From positions 19,275,501 to 19,339,500 of the forward strand of contig CATNEN010000039.1 of the NCBI GenBank assembly GCA_950097015.1: 64,000 bases of DNA, written 5' to 3'. The notes beneath the pieces were generated by a model. The model searched no databases. It was not told where the DNA came from and was given only the letters and a program-made list of their open reading frames with translations. This DNA comes from Macrostomum hystrix. Lineage: Eukaryota > Platyhelminthes > Macrostomidae. Positions within the stretch are counted from its first letter, which is position 1. The number at the start of each line of letters is the position of its first letter. Positions 1-10,800 of the stretch are shown here, in pieces. A program made the translations under genes and the position numbers.

Positions 1-2264
1 GCGCACGATCTCAAACTGTTTCTTCTGCTCAAACGCGTTGCCGCCAGTCATCCGAGCAACGTGGGATGAAATAGACTTGCGCCTCAGCTCAGTGCTGTCG
101 GTAATGTCCCGGCCGACAAAGGACTCCAATTCCGCCGGCTTGGAGTCGCGAATCTTGTTCAAATCGTGAATCCATCGCTGGGTGATGACGTAACTGCCGC
201 CGCCGGGAGCAACGGCGATTCGCTTGCGATTCTCTTCGTCGGCTGCGTTCTCCGTGCCGTCGATGAAGCCGCTCAGATCGCGACCGTTTCTGTACACGAA
301 GCTGTAGATGTCTTCGAATGAGCGCACGGATCCCTTGGGCAGGGCGGCCACAATGGCCTGGCACAGCTCGAACAGTTTGCTAACCTGCGATACATTGCAA
401 ATAATGTCACCATATTGTTAGATGCATGTCATATTAGTAACAATATTAATAACCATTGATTGCACCAGCTGACAGCACAGCCGCGTACAGCTGATCAGTC
501 CATGGACTGGGGAGACGGCACACCCACCCCCCAATTACCCTAGCTGATGCTGGTAATTTAACCGTGGAACAACAAAGGGGGGAAAATCCACACCCCTGAC
601 AATTGCTTGTGCTGCACCCGACCTCAGCAACGCAAGCAAACGAAACTCAAGAACACGGGCAACTGTTTGTTGCGCATCTTCTGAAACAATAATCAAGTCG
701 CCAGATCTTCAGACCGTCGAGATATTCAATGGTTCTGGCCGAAGGTCAGATTTTTCCCATAAGCTCTAGTGTATTTCATGCACCCGCTATATAGGAATTA
801 GCACTGCGTCTCAGTGCGGCCTTGCCAGGCCTTCAAAATTCATCAGCATGTCATCCGAATGTGCCTCCATCATCTCCGTCTTCGGTGGTCACCTTGGACC
901 TCCAAGGGCTACAACAGGTGGAACTAGGCCACTATGGACACCCTGACGCAAATTTATCCAATTTCATTGATCAAGCCTAGATATTAGGCGCAGCTCAACA
1001 ACAGGACACCCTCGCCTAGTCTGTCAACCATACAGTCAACCAAACTAACGCTGTTAGCATTCAGACGCTGCGCAACAAACTTTAAAGCAAGGAGAAATCC
1101 CCATTGGTATGAAAAACGGATAGCAAAATGGCTTGATAGTCCTACTGTTAACCGCTGGTTGAACTATTTGCTCCAGTGGAGTCAGGAATCGAACCCCCGA
1201 CCTTCAAGAAAAACTACCTGATGGGACTTAGCGTGAATAAACAGGTCGCCGCCGGTGCTCGGAAGGTCGCCAAGCGGTCCGCGCCTATGCGGATAGCTGA
1301 AGTCCACGGACGCGGCGCTGCCGGCCTGGCCAACAGCGGCGCGGTAGAAGCTGTAGCCGAAGCCGACTCCGGCCCAGGTTTCATCGGACTCGTCGCGCAG
1401 ATCAGGCGGGCACACCTGCAATCATGAGATGAGATCAGTATTGGCTACATGATAAACACAGCTGCTCGTTAAAAGCCATTAACAATGACCATTATCGCGT
1501 TTGCCTCTCGCACCAAGGCCTCTCGCACCACGGCGATTCGCCGTGAGGCCGATTCGCTCGATTCCGCTGTGAGGCCACATTCATTTGGGGCGCAGCCGCG
1601 GAGAGAAGGCTTGGGGTCTTGTCATGCAATTCACGCCCTTGAGGGCCAACCTCCAAGGCACAGTGAGAGTGTACACTGCCTGAGGATGAGAAAGTCGGGG
1701 CAGATGTACACACCTGTGTGAGTGTGTGCTCAGTAGTTAGCGAAATGGACAGAACTGCCTTTTCGCTGGCTTTGGGTCTAGTGTCACCAAACGATGTGCC
1801 ATTGCCCGAAGCCCTTCTGCAATTATTATTATCTTGCTCAATGACATTAATTGTTATGCATTTGATTCGAACTCCCAACCTCTGAGTCAGAAGTCCATAA
1901 TTCTAACCTTATCAACTAGTTTCTGCAGACTGGCTGCAACTCGAAGAACTTCGCGCTTGTCAGCCTTGGGATCCAGGTGAATAGTTAAATAGAGCGCGTG
2001 ATCCTTTGTCTCGCTGTAGACTGTCGGCTGAACACTGTCAGTAGCGGCAGAGGCAGACGTAATTAAGCTGGACATTGGGGTCAGGCGGCGACGATGTTCA
2101 ATAAAAGCGACTGCCGTAGTGGCAGCTGCCGCGGTACCAATAGCCGCAGCCAGGAGCAGGCGAGAACTCGACGGCCGGCCAGAGGAGCCGGCGCCTGTTG
2201 ACAGGCCTCGTCTGGAGGCGAAGCGAGCGGCGGTGGCAGCAACAAGGCGGCATCGATTGAGCAT
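1..2264 (-). CDS. DyP-type heme peroxidase with mitochondrial-type leader (3 exons, 3' end outside window)
   Basis: Exons 2264-1908, 1415-1218 and 384-1 all join in phase 0, giving 313 residues before the window edge. Residues 1-35 are rich in Arg, Ala and Ser without acidic residues, then a hydrophobic helix spans about 36-55, as in inner-membrane-anchored mitochondrial proteins. The rest follows the dye-decolourising peroxidase fold: an N-terminal ferredoxin-like half, a TGGDLFIHAKS stretch at the end of exon 2, the family signature GFIDGTEN with catalytic Asp227, GGSYVITQRW, and SHV with the likely heme-ligand His293. Enzymes of this family use H2O2 to oxidise diverse substrates. About 50 C-terminal residues should lie to the left. 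A strong acceptor sits 35-45 nt before the ATG. DyP proteins are mostly bacterial and fungal, so an animal copy is notable. Family call is secure; localisation is inferred. Confidence 0.86.
440..1216 (-). mobile_element. SINE-A copy split by repeat R4, DyP intron 2
   Basis: The 3' half of SINE-A lies at about 440-570 and its tRNA-like head (B box GGTTCGATTCC on the minus strand) at about 1165-1210. Between them sits repeat R4 (about 600-1150), which recurs at 26820-27200. This looks like a nested insertion. The head begins about 10 bp inside the intron, next to the 5' splice site at 1217. Confidence 0.65.
1490..1835 (+). mobile_element. SINE-B copy in DyP intron 1
   Basis: tRNA-like head with CTCTCGCAC and a degenerate B box (CTCGATTCC), then a body shared with 12645-12998, ending in CCATTGCCCG, CTTCTGCAATTATTATTATC. 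The terminal ATT-type simple repeat is typical of a SINE tail. Confidence 0.75.
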
Positions 2265-2289
2265 GGCTGCTTTTTGTTTGTGGAAATCA

Positions 2290-3685
2290 AAACTAAAAAG
2301 GCACAATGTTGAAGACAAAATAAATTTTCATTTGGATAATAATGGATAAGATACAAAAACATTGTGGATCACTCATCACTCACAAAATAAGATAATCTTA
2401 TCATTAGCTAGAACCTAGCTATCAATCTAGATTCTAGAACTATGATCCATGAAAGGACCATAAGAATTAAAAAAATCTTTCTTAATTGGAAGTCCTCAAA
2501 TAAAATGAGCTTATGTTTAAAGTCAAACTCCTTTCAATTTATTCCTTTTATTTTTATATTTGCTTTAACATGCTGGGTGCCTGCTTAATAGTAATGCATA
2601 AAACTTTTATAGCCAATTACAAGAGCAAAAAATTAGGCCCTAGCCTATTCTTTAGTGCCTATAGAAAGCTAGACTGAAATAAAGAGAAAAGCTTTAAAAG
2701 TATTTAAGTGTTTGCTATTTGAGAGAGAGAGAAAAGCAGGTCAAAGAATTTCCAAAAAAATAGTAAATATTTGTTAGAATAAAGTCAATGGGAAGATATT
2801 ATATCAAAGCCAGTAAAGTTATATCAACTGATTGAATATAGAGATCCTGAAAATCCTGTGTGGTAGAGCAGTAGGCCTATGTGTGCAGTTGTGCCACTTT
2901 AGTCCATTGGAAGCCTTTAAAGACTGAATAACCAGATAGCCAATTAACCCATGAGCAATAGAAGGGGAAAGTGTCTTCACTTGGACACCATATATGTCAC
3001 TACAATATATTGTGAAAGGAAGGCAGCCTAACTGTCACATACCTAAAATAAACCGATATAGGGAGAAAAAAATAACATAGCCAGTCTATGAGAAGATAAT
3101 AAGCATGTGGAAAAAGTAATAAAATAATTTAGTTTCTAAAGCTAATTCAGTGAGTAATAAAGTGAGTTTTCTATATTAGTAAAAGAGCCCTGCGACCGAA
3201 GTCAAATATTTGTGATTGTGAATCATATAATTTTTGTGAATAATTGCATAATCTGATAAGATAATGAAAAACATTTATGACTTTATGTGTAATAGTTATA
3301 ACTTTACGTTACTATTAAATTACATGTGTACAACAGTCAACAGACCTAGTATGCAAAAATGCAAAACACGAAATTATTTTAATCAGAAATCAGAAAGAAA
3401 GACTGTAGAATACTAACAATAACAACGAACATTTTATGAAGCCACATTTTACATATTTTTATACGATCCAAGTTTCAAGGACCGCTAGAAAAAGAGGACA
3501 ACTTTTAATTTGCTACATTAATGTACACATTTTAAAAGGGTGCTCCACCCAAGTGGTTTATCGCTACGAGTTAAAACAAAATGATTAGATCTACTACGAC
3601 GCTTTTAGAGTCCAGATTGATGATTATGATAACATGTGTGAAAATTTTGTGAAAAAAATATATATATTTATTTATTTTTTATATT
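2290..3685. other. AT-rich spacer upstream of DyP gene
   Basis: No open frame, recognised repeat or RNA gene was found here. It must contain the DyP promoter on its left side; no specific element can be named. Confidence 0.5.
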
Positions 3686-3689
3686 TAGA

Positions 3690-4275
3690 GTCATCAAGCA
3701 AGTCCTGCAGTTGCCGCTCAATGTCTGGGCCAAACTCTTCATACTCGCGCATGATCGAATTTAATTGGAAGGTGGTTATTAGCGAAGAAAAAGCCGCGCC
3801 ACCAATACCTTCTATTCCAGGCAGAATAGCTTCTATTCTGGCGGTTCCAGAATCCTGATCCTAGTGCCCTCTAGTGCCAGCTCTGAGATCTCCCTCTGAA
3901 GGCGTTTTGCCATTCCGGTATATTGTACCGTGCCGCCGGCAATGGTGATATTTTAATAGAATGTTCTTTGGCACATCGTTTGATGGTGCCGTCATAATTT
4001 TGTGAACTCCGGGCGCATCCACGCCCGTCATGAATGCATGGCCTTAACAGAGCCTCAAGAGCCTACAGAAAAGCAGACTGTCCTGTAACATTTCTTATCA
4101 GCAGCCATCTTAAGCTTCTTGTCGAAAATGTAATGCCAGAGATTCTCCATGCTGTCCCTGTTTACAATAATGCCGGCCACGCTTGATCGGGCTAGCTCTG
4201 CTCTGAAGGCAGCGCGTGCTCTGTGCCTCGTCGCTGACTCTATTGTCCATCGTGTGCTAGCATCCAGCTTCATAG
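3690..4275 (-). pseudogene. Actin-family (actin/Arp-like) pseudogene
   Basis: Read on the minus strand, consecutive actin-fold segments appear in the right order but in different frames: GIIVNRDSMENLW (actin block around the GIVTNWDDME region), then VDAPGVHKI (around the MESAGIHE region), ITIAGGTVQYTGMAKRLQRE (the LSGGTTMYPG region), RIRILEPPE, and a C-terminal MREYEEFGPDIERQL. Stops and frame changes separate them, and the stretch between the first two blocks is missing. It lacks introns in the remaining parts, so a processed copy is possible, but decay is too strong to be sure. Whether the parent was actin or an Arp is not settled. Confidence 0.68.
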
Positions 4276-4289
4276 ATTAAATATGCCTT

Positions 4290-4850
4290 TCAAACATAGC
4301 TTTTGGGTATCTATAGCAAGCTAACAAGCATGTGCTTCTGCATGTACGTACACGTATATCATATTGTTATTGCCGTGAAAGGACGTCCAATAACAAATAT
4401 TTTACAGTTTTTGGCGAACTCTATTTTATATTTTCCGTCGTTCATAACTCCACTGTCTAATTTTTTTAGTTTATTCGCTTTGCACACGAATTTCACAAAT
4501 ACGAGGAGTTAGGCATATATATATTAATTTTTTAGACAATATCTGAGGGGCCTTGTTGACAATTAGCAACAGACAAAAACAAGAAAAAGATGTGAGCGCA
4601 ATTGTCACTAAGCGCAGCGATGAATATATTTATGTAGATCAGAGATTTAAGGATTTTGAGTAGGTGGGAGGTAGGATCACAAAGAAAAAAAGGTGCTGGG
4701 ATTGAGAAGCAAGCAGTGAGATAATTGAGTCGAAGCTAGAAGACTATTGGCAGATGGACAGTGTCGAGAACACTGTTCTCAAAGGTTTACGAACACTGCA
4801 TGGAGGGGCACTGGGAAAGACTATTATAAACTTTGCTTAGGATTCGCACG
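4290..4850. other. Spacer downstream of ClC gene
   Basis: AT-rich, no gene recognised. It should hold the 3' UTR of the ClC gene, which ends at 4857 on the minus strand; no well-placed polyadenylation signal could be assigned. Confidence 0.4.
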
Positions 4851-4856
4851 AAGGTC

Positions 4857-7800
4857 TCAGTACGCACCGCCAGACGACGAAAACGCCAGCCGGAGCCCGC
4901 GGTAGAGCCGACCAGCCGGCAGAACCGACACCAGGCGACCCCGGCAAGCCACCAGCAGCTGCCTTTGCCGGGCCAGGCAGTGAAGGTGCAGCGCCCGGTC
5001 CAGGCCTGTGCCGGGCCCGCAGGCGACGTCCACCTCTGAGGGAGTTAGCTGGCCGCGGCCGCGACCCCAGGCGATTCGCCGGCTTAGAAATTCGGCCCAA
5101 CGCGGTATGCCGCGGCAGCGCATGTGAGACTGGTAGGCCCGGGTGCGAGCCTCCTAAAATCGGTCCAGCAGACTTGGTCATCTCTTCACAAGTTTTTTTC
5201 CAAAATCTTTTTCAAGACTAAGAATCCCCATTTGGGATGGGGTCAGTGGCCAAGTTGCCTCCTTGAATTGCCTCCTCGCTGGCTAGCTCGTACAGGTCTA
5301 GTGTCACAAAATTATGTGCTATTGCCTGCAGCCCTCCTGCATTTATTATTATTATCATTTTATTATTCCCCTTTCGAGAGCTCTAGAGCGCTATATGAGT
5401 TCCAGTTTTTGGACTTGTCACTGAGAGGTCGAGAGTTAGTATCTCAGCCCTTTTGAAGCTATTTGTGTTCTTGAGCTAGACGATTCCCTAGTTTTTTTCA
5501 GTTCACCCAGCTGTCAAACGGGTGCGGGCATCTGCTGGGATTGAAAGTTGAGTGGAAATGGTGGCTTCCCAAGCAGTGGCGCAGCCAGCAGTTTTTTCTA
5601 GAGGGGCCGCGCCTTTTGGGGGGCATTGCTAAGAGGGCACCACTACCAAGGGGGCGCCACTGCAAAGGGGGAGCCACTACCAAGGGGGCGCCACTGCAAA
5701 GGGGGCGCCACTACCAAGGGGGCGCCACTGCAAAGGGGGAGCCACTACCAAGGGGGCGCCACTGCAAAGGGGGCGCCACTACCAAGGGGGCGCCACTGCA
5801 AAGGGGGACGCCACTACCAAGGGGGCGCCACTACCAAGGGGGCGCCACTACCAAGGGGGCGCCACTGCAAAGGGGGACGCCACTACCAAGGGGGCGCCAC
5901 TACCAAGGGGGCGCCACTACCAAGGGGGCGCCAGTACCAAGGGGGCGCCACTGCGAAGGGGGCGCCAGTACCAAGGGGGCGCCAGTACAAGGGGTGCCAA
6001 ATATGTTTGTCAGCCGATTGGAAGGCTGCAGCTCCCTTGCCCGCCCCCCAGGCTATACGCCCCAGTCTGACTGAACAGCTGTAGACAGAGCAGAAATTTC
6101 CGAAGCCTTTCCAACCATCACAGTGTAACGTGCGATTATGCAACGAAATGAAAACTTATTTTGTATTGAAAAAGCAAAGTTTCTGCCCATATCATTTTTT
6201 ATAACATAAAAAATTAAGGTAAAAAACCAAGCAACAGAAATAGAAAGTATGTTGCACTTGCAATCATCTGTGAGAAATATTGTCGGATTTTAGGGATATG
6301 AATCTAAATATGTGTGAAATTTTTAAGTCAATCCAGTCTAGTTTTACTAGGATTTTGAAAGCTGCCCTTAGCTATATACAATGCTATCCCATCGAGTCCA
6401 TTTGAATTCCTACTTTAGTTAATTTGAAACCGCATGCATAACTTGAATGTTTTAGGGCCATAGACAAAAATAGGCATGCAAAAAACAATGGTTAAATGGA
6501 CTTTTACTGAAGCTTCAACACTCCTAAATAAGAGCATCTTGGCTGGAAGCGATTACTTAGTCTAAGGTACAACCTTCAATGCATTCTTTAACAGTAGAAA
6601 GACGACGTGCGTCTTTCAGAAATGCCCGATTTTCGTCAAAGTCCACCATTCGAATGAAACTTTACGATGAACTAACTTTCAAAGCCATATGACGTCAGCA
6701 TCGTCGAGATGATTCAGCGATTCCTGTCGAAGACAAGGACATCTAACATGATGTGTGATGAAGAGATTTTGTATAAACCTCTGATGAATTTACGTGGGTT
6801 TAATAATATAATTTTTTTTTAATTTTTTTTATAATAACACCTGCCCCAATTGGGTCAGAAGTGCAGCCGACAGCACAGCCGCAGCTAATGCGCGGCGCAT
6901 CTGAAGGCTGCGTACAGCTGTTCAGTCCACGGACTGGGGGGACGCCACACCCACCTTCAATTATCCCAGCTGATGCTGGTACCCATTATACAGCTGGGTG
7001 AACTGAAGCAATGCAGAGTTAAGTGTCTTGCTAAAGGACGCAAATTGTTCCAGTGGAGTCGGGAATCGAACCCCCGACCTTCAAGTCGTGAGTCCGACGC
7101 CTTAACCACTAGGCTACAACCTCTCCCAGTCCCAATAATAATTAACAATATAATTAACATAATATACTCAACAATCATGATAGCCGACATGGTTTCATTA
7201 CAAAATTTTGTGAGCACAAAAATTATACATAAATTTGTTGTTCTTGCCACCCAACAAGCCAACGAGAATCGTTGAACATTTCGACGATGCCGATGTTTCT
7301 TCTGAATCTTTTATGAGATACAGAAAAAACTGGGTATTTGAAATACTCCCCCGTGGTATTTGTACTGTTAGTCTACTCCCCACAGAGTTGCAACATATCT
7401 TCTACATTGGTTCACAAGGTGACCCAAACGAAAACTGCGTAAATACGAGTAAAATCAAGGAACAAAAAGCATGTAGTAAGCGAGCGAGTAAAACGACTAT
7501 GGCAACCGAGCTATCAGTCTCACCTGCTCCGGGTCTGACTTGCCACAATCGGGCAGAACCTTTGAGCACAGCTTGAGAAGTTAAAATAAATATACGTATT
7601 TTAAACCAAGTTTTGGCACCAATTTGAAATAAATGAATTGCTAACCCCATTTAAATACCTGCAGCTTCTGTCATCTAAGCTAAGATTGTGAAAGCGCGCT
7701 TGAATACTAAACAAAGACTACTTTGAAAATATAAATTCAGGAAAAGTCGATTTCGTATTTGTCGCCCTACCCTGACTAAGCTTCGATGCACAAAACTGGG

Positions 7801-10800
7801 CAGCCTGTGATAGCCTGTCCGATTGCAGACACTGAAATTGGGATTTTAGCATAGTAGGAAAACTTATTAACGACATTAATTGATTCCATCCCATCGATAT
7901 CCATACAATCTGCTCCCATCCAATCTGCTCCCATCCAATCTGCTCCCATCCAATCTGCTCCCATCCAATCTGCTCCCATCCAATCTGCTCCCATCCAATC
8001 TGCTCCCATCCAATCTGCTCCCATCCAATCTGCTCCCATCCAATCTGCTCCCATCCAATCTGCTCCCATCCAATCTGCTCCCATCCAATCTGCTCCCATC
8101 CAATCTGCTCCCATCCAATCTGCTCCCATCCAATCTGCTCCCATCCAATCTGCTCCCATCCAATCTGCTCCCATCCAATCTGCTCCCATCCAATCTGCTC
8201 CCATCCAATCTGCTCCCATCCAATCTGCTCCCATCCAATCTGCTCCCATCCAATCTGCTCCCATCCAATCTGCTCCCATCCAATCTGCTCCCATCCAATC
8301 TGCTCCCATCCAATCTGCTCCCATCCAATCTGCTCCCATCCAATCTGCCTTCATTCAACCTGATCCCATCCAATCTGATCCCGTCCCATCTGATCCCTAC
8401 CCATCTGATCCCACCCTAAGTGATCCTATTGAATCCCAGATCTCATCTAATCGTATTCGATCCCAGATCCCACCCGAGCATGTTGAGCAGTGCTCACCTG
8501 TTTTCGCCACCGGCAGCGCACCCTTCGAACTCCCCCCCTTCCTCGGCCTCCTCTTCCTCGTCGCTGTCCGACTCTACAAATCTGGCTCCGGCCGACTCCG
8601 ACTCCGAGGAAGCCGTTGAGGAAGCGGCCATGATGTCGCGGAGTCCCAGCTTCCGCGTCAGCCGCTCGGGGCCAAGGACCCGCAGGTCGCACGCGGCATC
8701 AAGGACCGCCAGCTGTTCGGAGAGACCCGGCGGTGGATGCGGCGTAGGCTTAGGCGTCAGCTGCGGCCCTCCGCCGTTGTCATAGCCGCCACCTCCATCG
8801 TCGGCGTTTTCTGTGTCAAAGTCGACGTCCGCACAAGCGCGTCGCAGCCCTCTACGCAGGTAGCGGTGAGCAGCTGCCACTGACACCTGGAATATATTCA
8901 AACCTTTGAATTCACTAAATTTAAAATGGAAAAGTTTTTAACATTCACGATATACTACTGTACAATAGAATGTAAGAAGTGCGAAATCCGAAAAAAGAAA
9001 ACTTTTATAAAATCTTGACTAAGTTTCACCTGGCCCAGCAGAAGTGGTCGCCGATGATCAAGAAGTCTTTGTCGAAGTCCGCTGCCGTCACTGTTGCCAG
9101 GTGCGTTTTTCTGTCAGTTCAGTGCAAAAAATTGATTTAAATCGCATCTTTAAATTATCTAGATAACAGAGCATAGGTTCTGGGAGACGGTGATGGCACA
9201 TCACCAAATAATGTGCCATTGCCCGCAGCCCTCCTTCAATTATTATTATTATTGTTGTTGTTATCTACGCCTAGCTGTCCTGTCTGGAACCTACCCCAGA
9301 TTCTTCACCGGCCTCATTATCCTGCACCAACGGCAGCGACTCAAAATTCTGATGCCGTCGTAGCAGTCGCCGAAGTTGGTCGTTGGTGTCGCTCAGACGG
9401 ATTTGCACAGTCGACTCTGGCGGTAGCATGACCTGGCTGACACGAATTCTGGCGCACCTGGATCGGGAAAGTTACTTTTGATCTCGTCTCATCAAAACTT
9501 TCGGTTCTCCTCCCAGTCTTCCGGTAGAGAAGAGTAAAAAATCTCACCTGGCCAGCAGTTTAGGACAGGTGATGGGCGCGTGCGGTAGCCGTTTGATGCG
9601 GATGCCCAGGTCGTAGAAGGACAGTGTGCGGCAGGCGTGCATGGCGAAATTGGCTATCAGCACAGATAGCTAGATTAAGTGATGTTGATGATGAATTTAG
9701 TTCAGTTAATTCGATGAGACAGAATTAATATTTCATTTTTAACAAATATAATCAATTAGGTGTATAGAAAGCTGTGAAAATTTCCTGAATTTCATTGGAG
9801 CTTAGAAATTTTCCGGGAAATCCCCATGTAAAAATATGCGTTATAGTCTCAAATGTCCCTCAGAGCTGTCAGAGAGAGTGCCGCAGAGGTGTGAGAGAGA
9901 GTGCCGCAGAGGTGTGAGAGAGAGTGCCGCAGAGGTGTGAGAGAGAGTGCCGCAGAGGTGTGAGAGAGAGTGCCCAGAGGTGTCAGAGAGATTGCCGCAG
10001 AGGTGTGAGAGAGAGAGTGCCGCAGAGGTGTGAGAGAGAGTGCCGCAGAGGTGTCAGAGAGAGTGCCGCAGAGGTGTGAGAGAGAGAGTGCCGCAGAGGT
10101 GTCAGAGAGAGTGCCGCAGAGGTGTCAGAGAGAGTGCCGCAGAGGTGTCAGAGAGAGTGCCGCAGAGGTGTGAGAGAGAGTGCCGCAGAGGTGTCAGAGA
10201 GAGTGCCGCAGAGGTGTCAGAGAGAGTGCCGCAGAGGTATCAGAGCTAGTACTATGGAGGTGTCAGGGCTAGTACCACGGAGGTGTCAGGGCTAGGTCTC
10301 AAGGCACTCACAATGGTGGGAATAATGAGGCTAATATCGCCGGTAACCTCGAACACTATCAGCGAAGTGGACAGGGTGCCGGTGGCCGCTCCCGAGAAGG
10401 CAGCCGCACCCGCCAGAACAAACCACACGGGATGGTCGTGTCCGCTCAGCTCTCCGTACAGCCTGCCTATTGCAGCCCCAGCAACGAACGTTGGCATGAA
10501 GACACCGGAGGGTATCGCCAGGGTGAGAGTGACAGCTGCGCAGATCAGTTTGAGCAGCGCAAAGTGCAGCAGCAGCTTCATCAGAGCGCTGAAGTCTCCG
10601 CCAGGTCTCAGATGCGGTGAGAAGCCCACTGGCGAGTCCTGAGTTAAAAATTTTAATCGATTGCATTTGTCGTAAAAAAGAAAAACAATCAGTTAGCTAC
10701 TTCCTCAATTCCCTATCAGCTAATTTAAGCAACCGACTCCACCCAACTCACTCCTTTGCAAAACTAAAAAACTCAAACTCACTCCTCCACCTACCTCATT

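Noticed and set aside
89-364. 91-residue minus-strand frame
   Set aside because: It is a shadow of the DyP exon, which is read in another frame with clear family motifs.
7060-7135. tRNA gene
   Set aside because: The A and B boxes belong to the head of SINE-A, which recurs with the same downstream body at several places; no proper cloverleaf end or terminator follows.
7776-8419. Long open frames on both strands through the 15-bp array
   Set aside because: The period is a multiple of three without stops, so open frames in all directions are automatic; the array lies inside a ClC intron.
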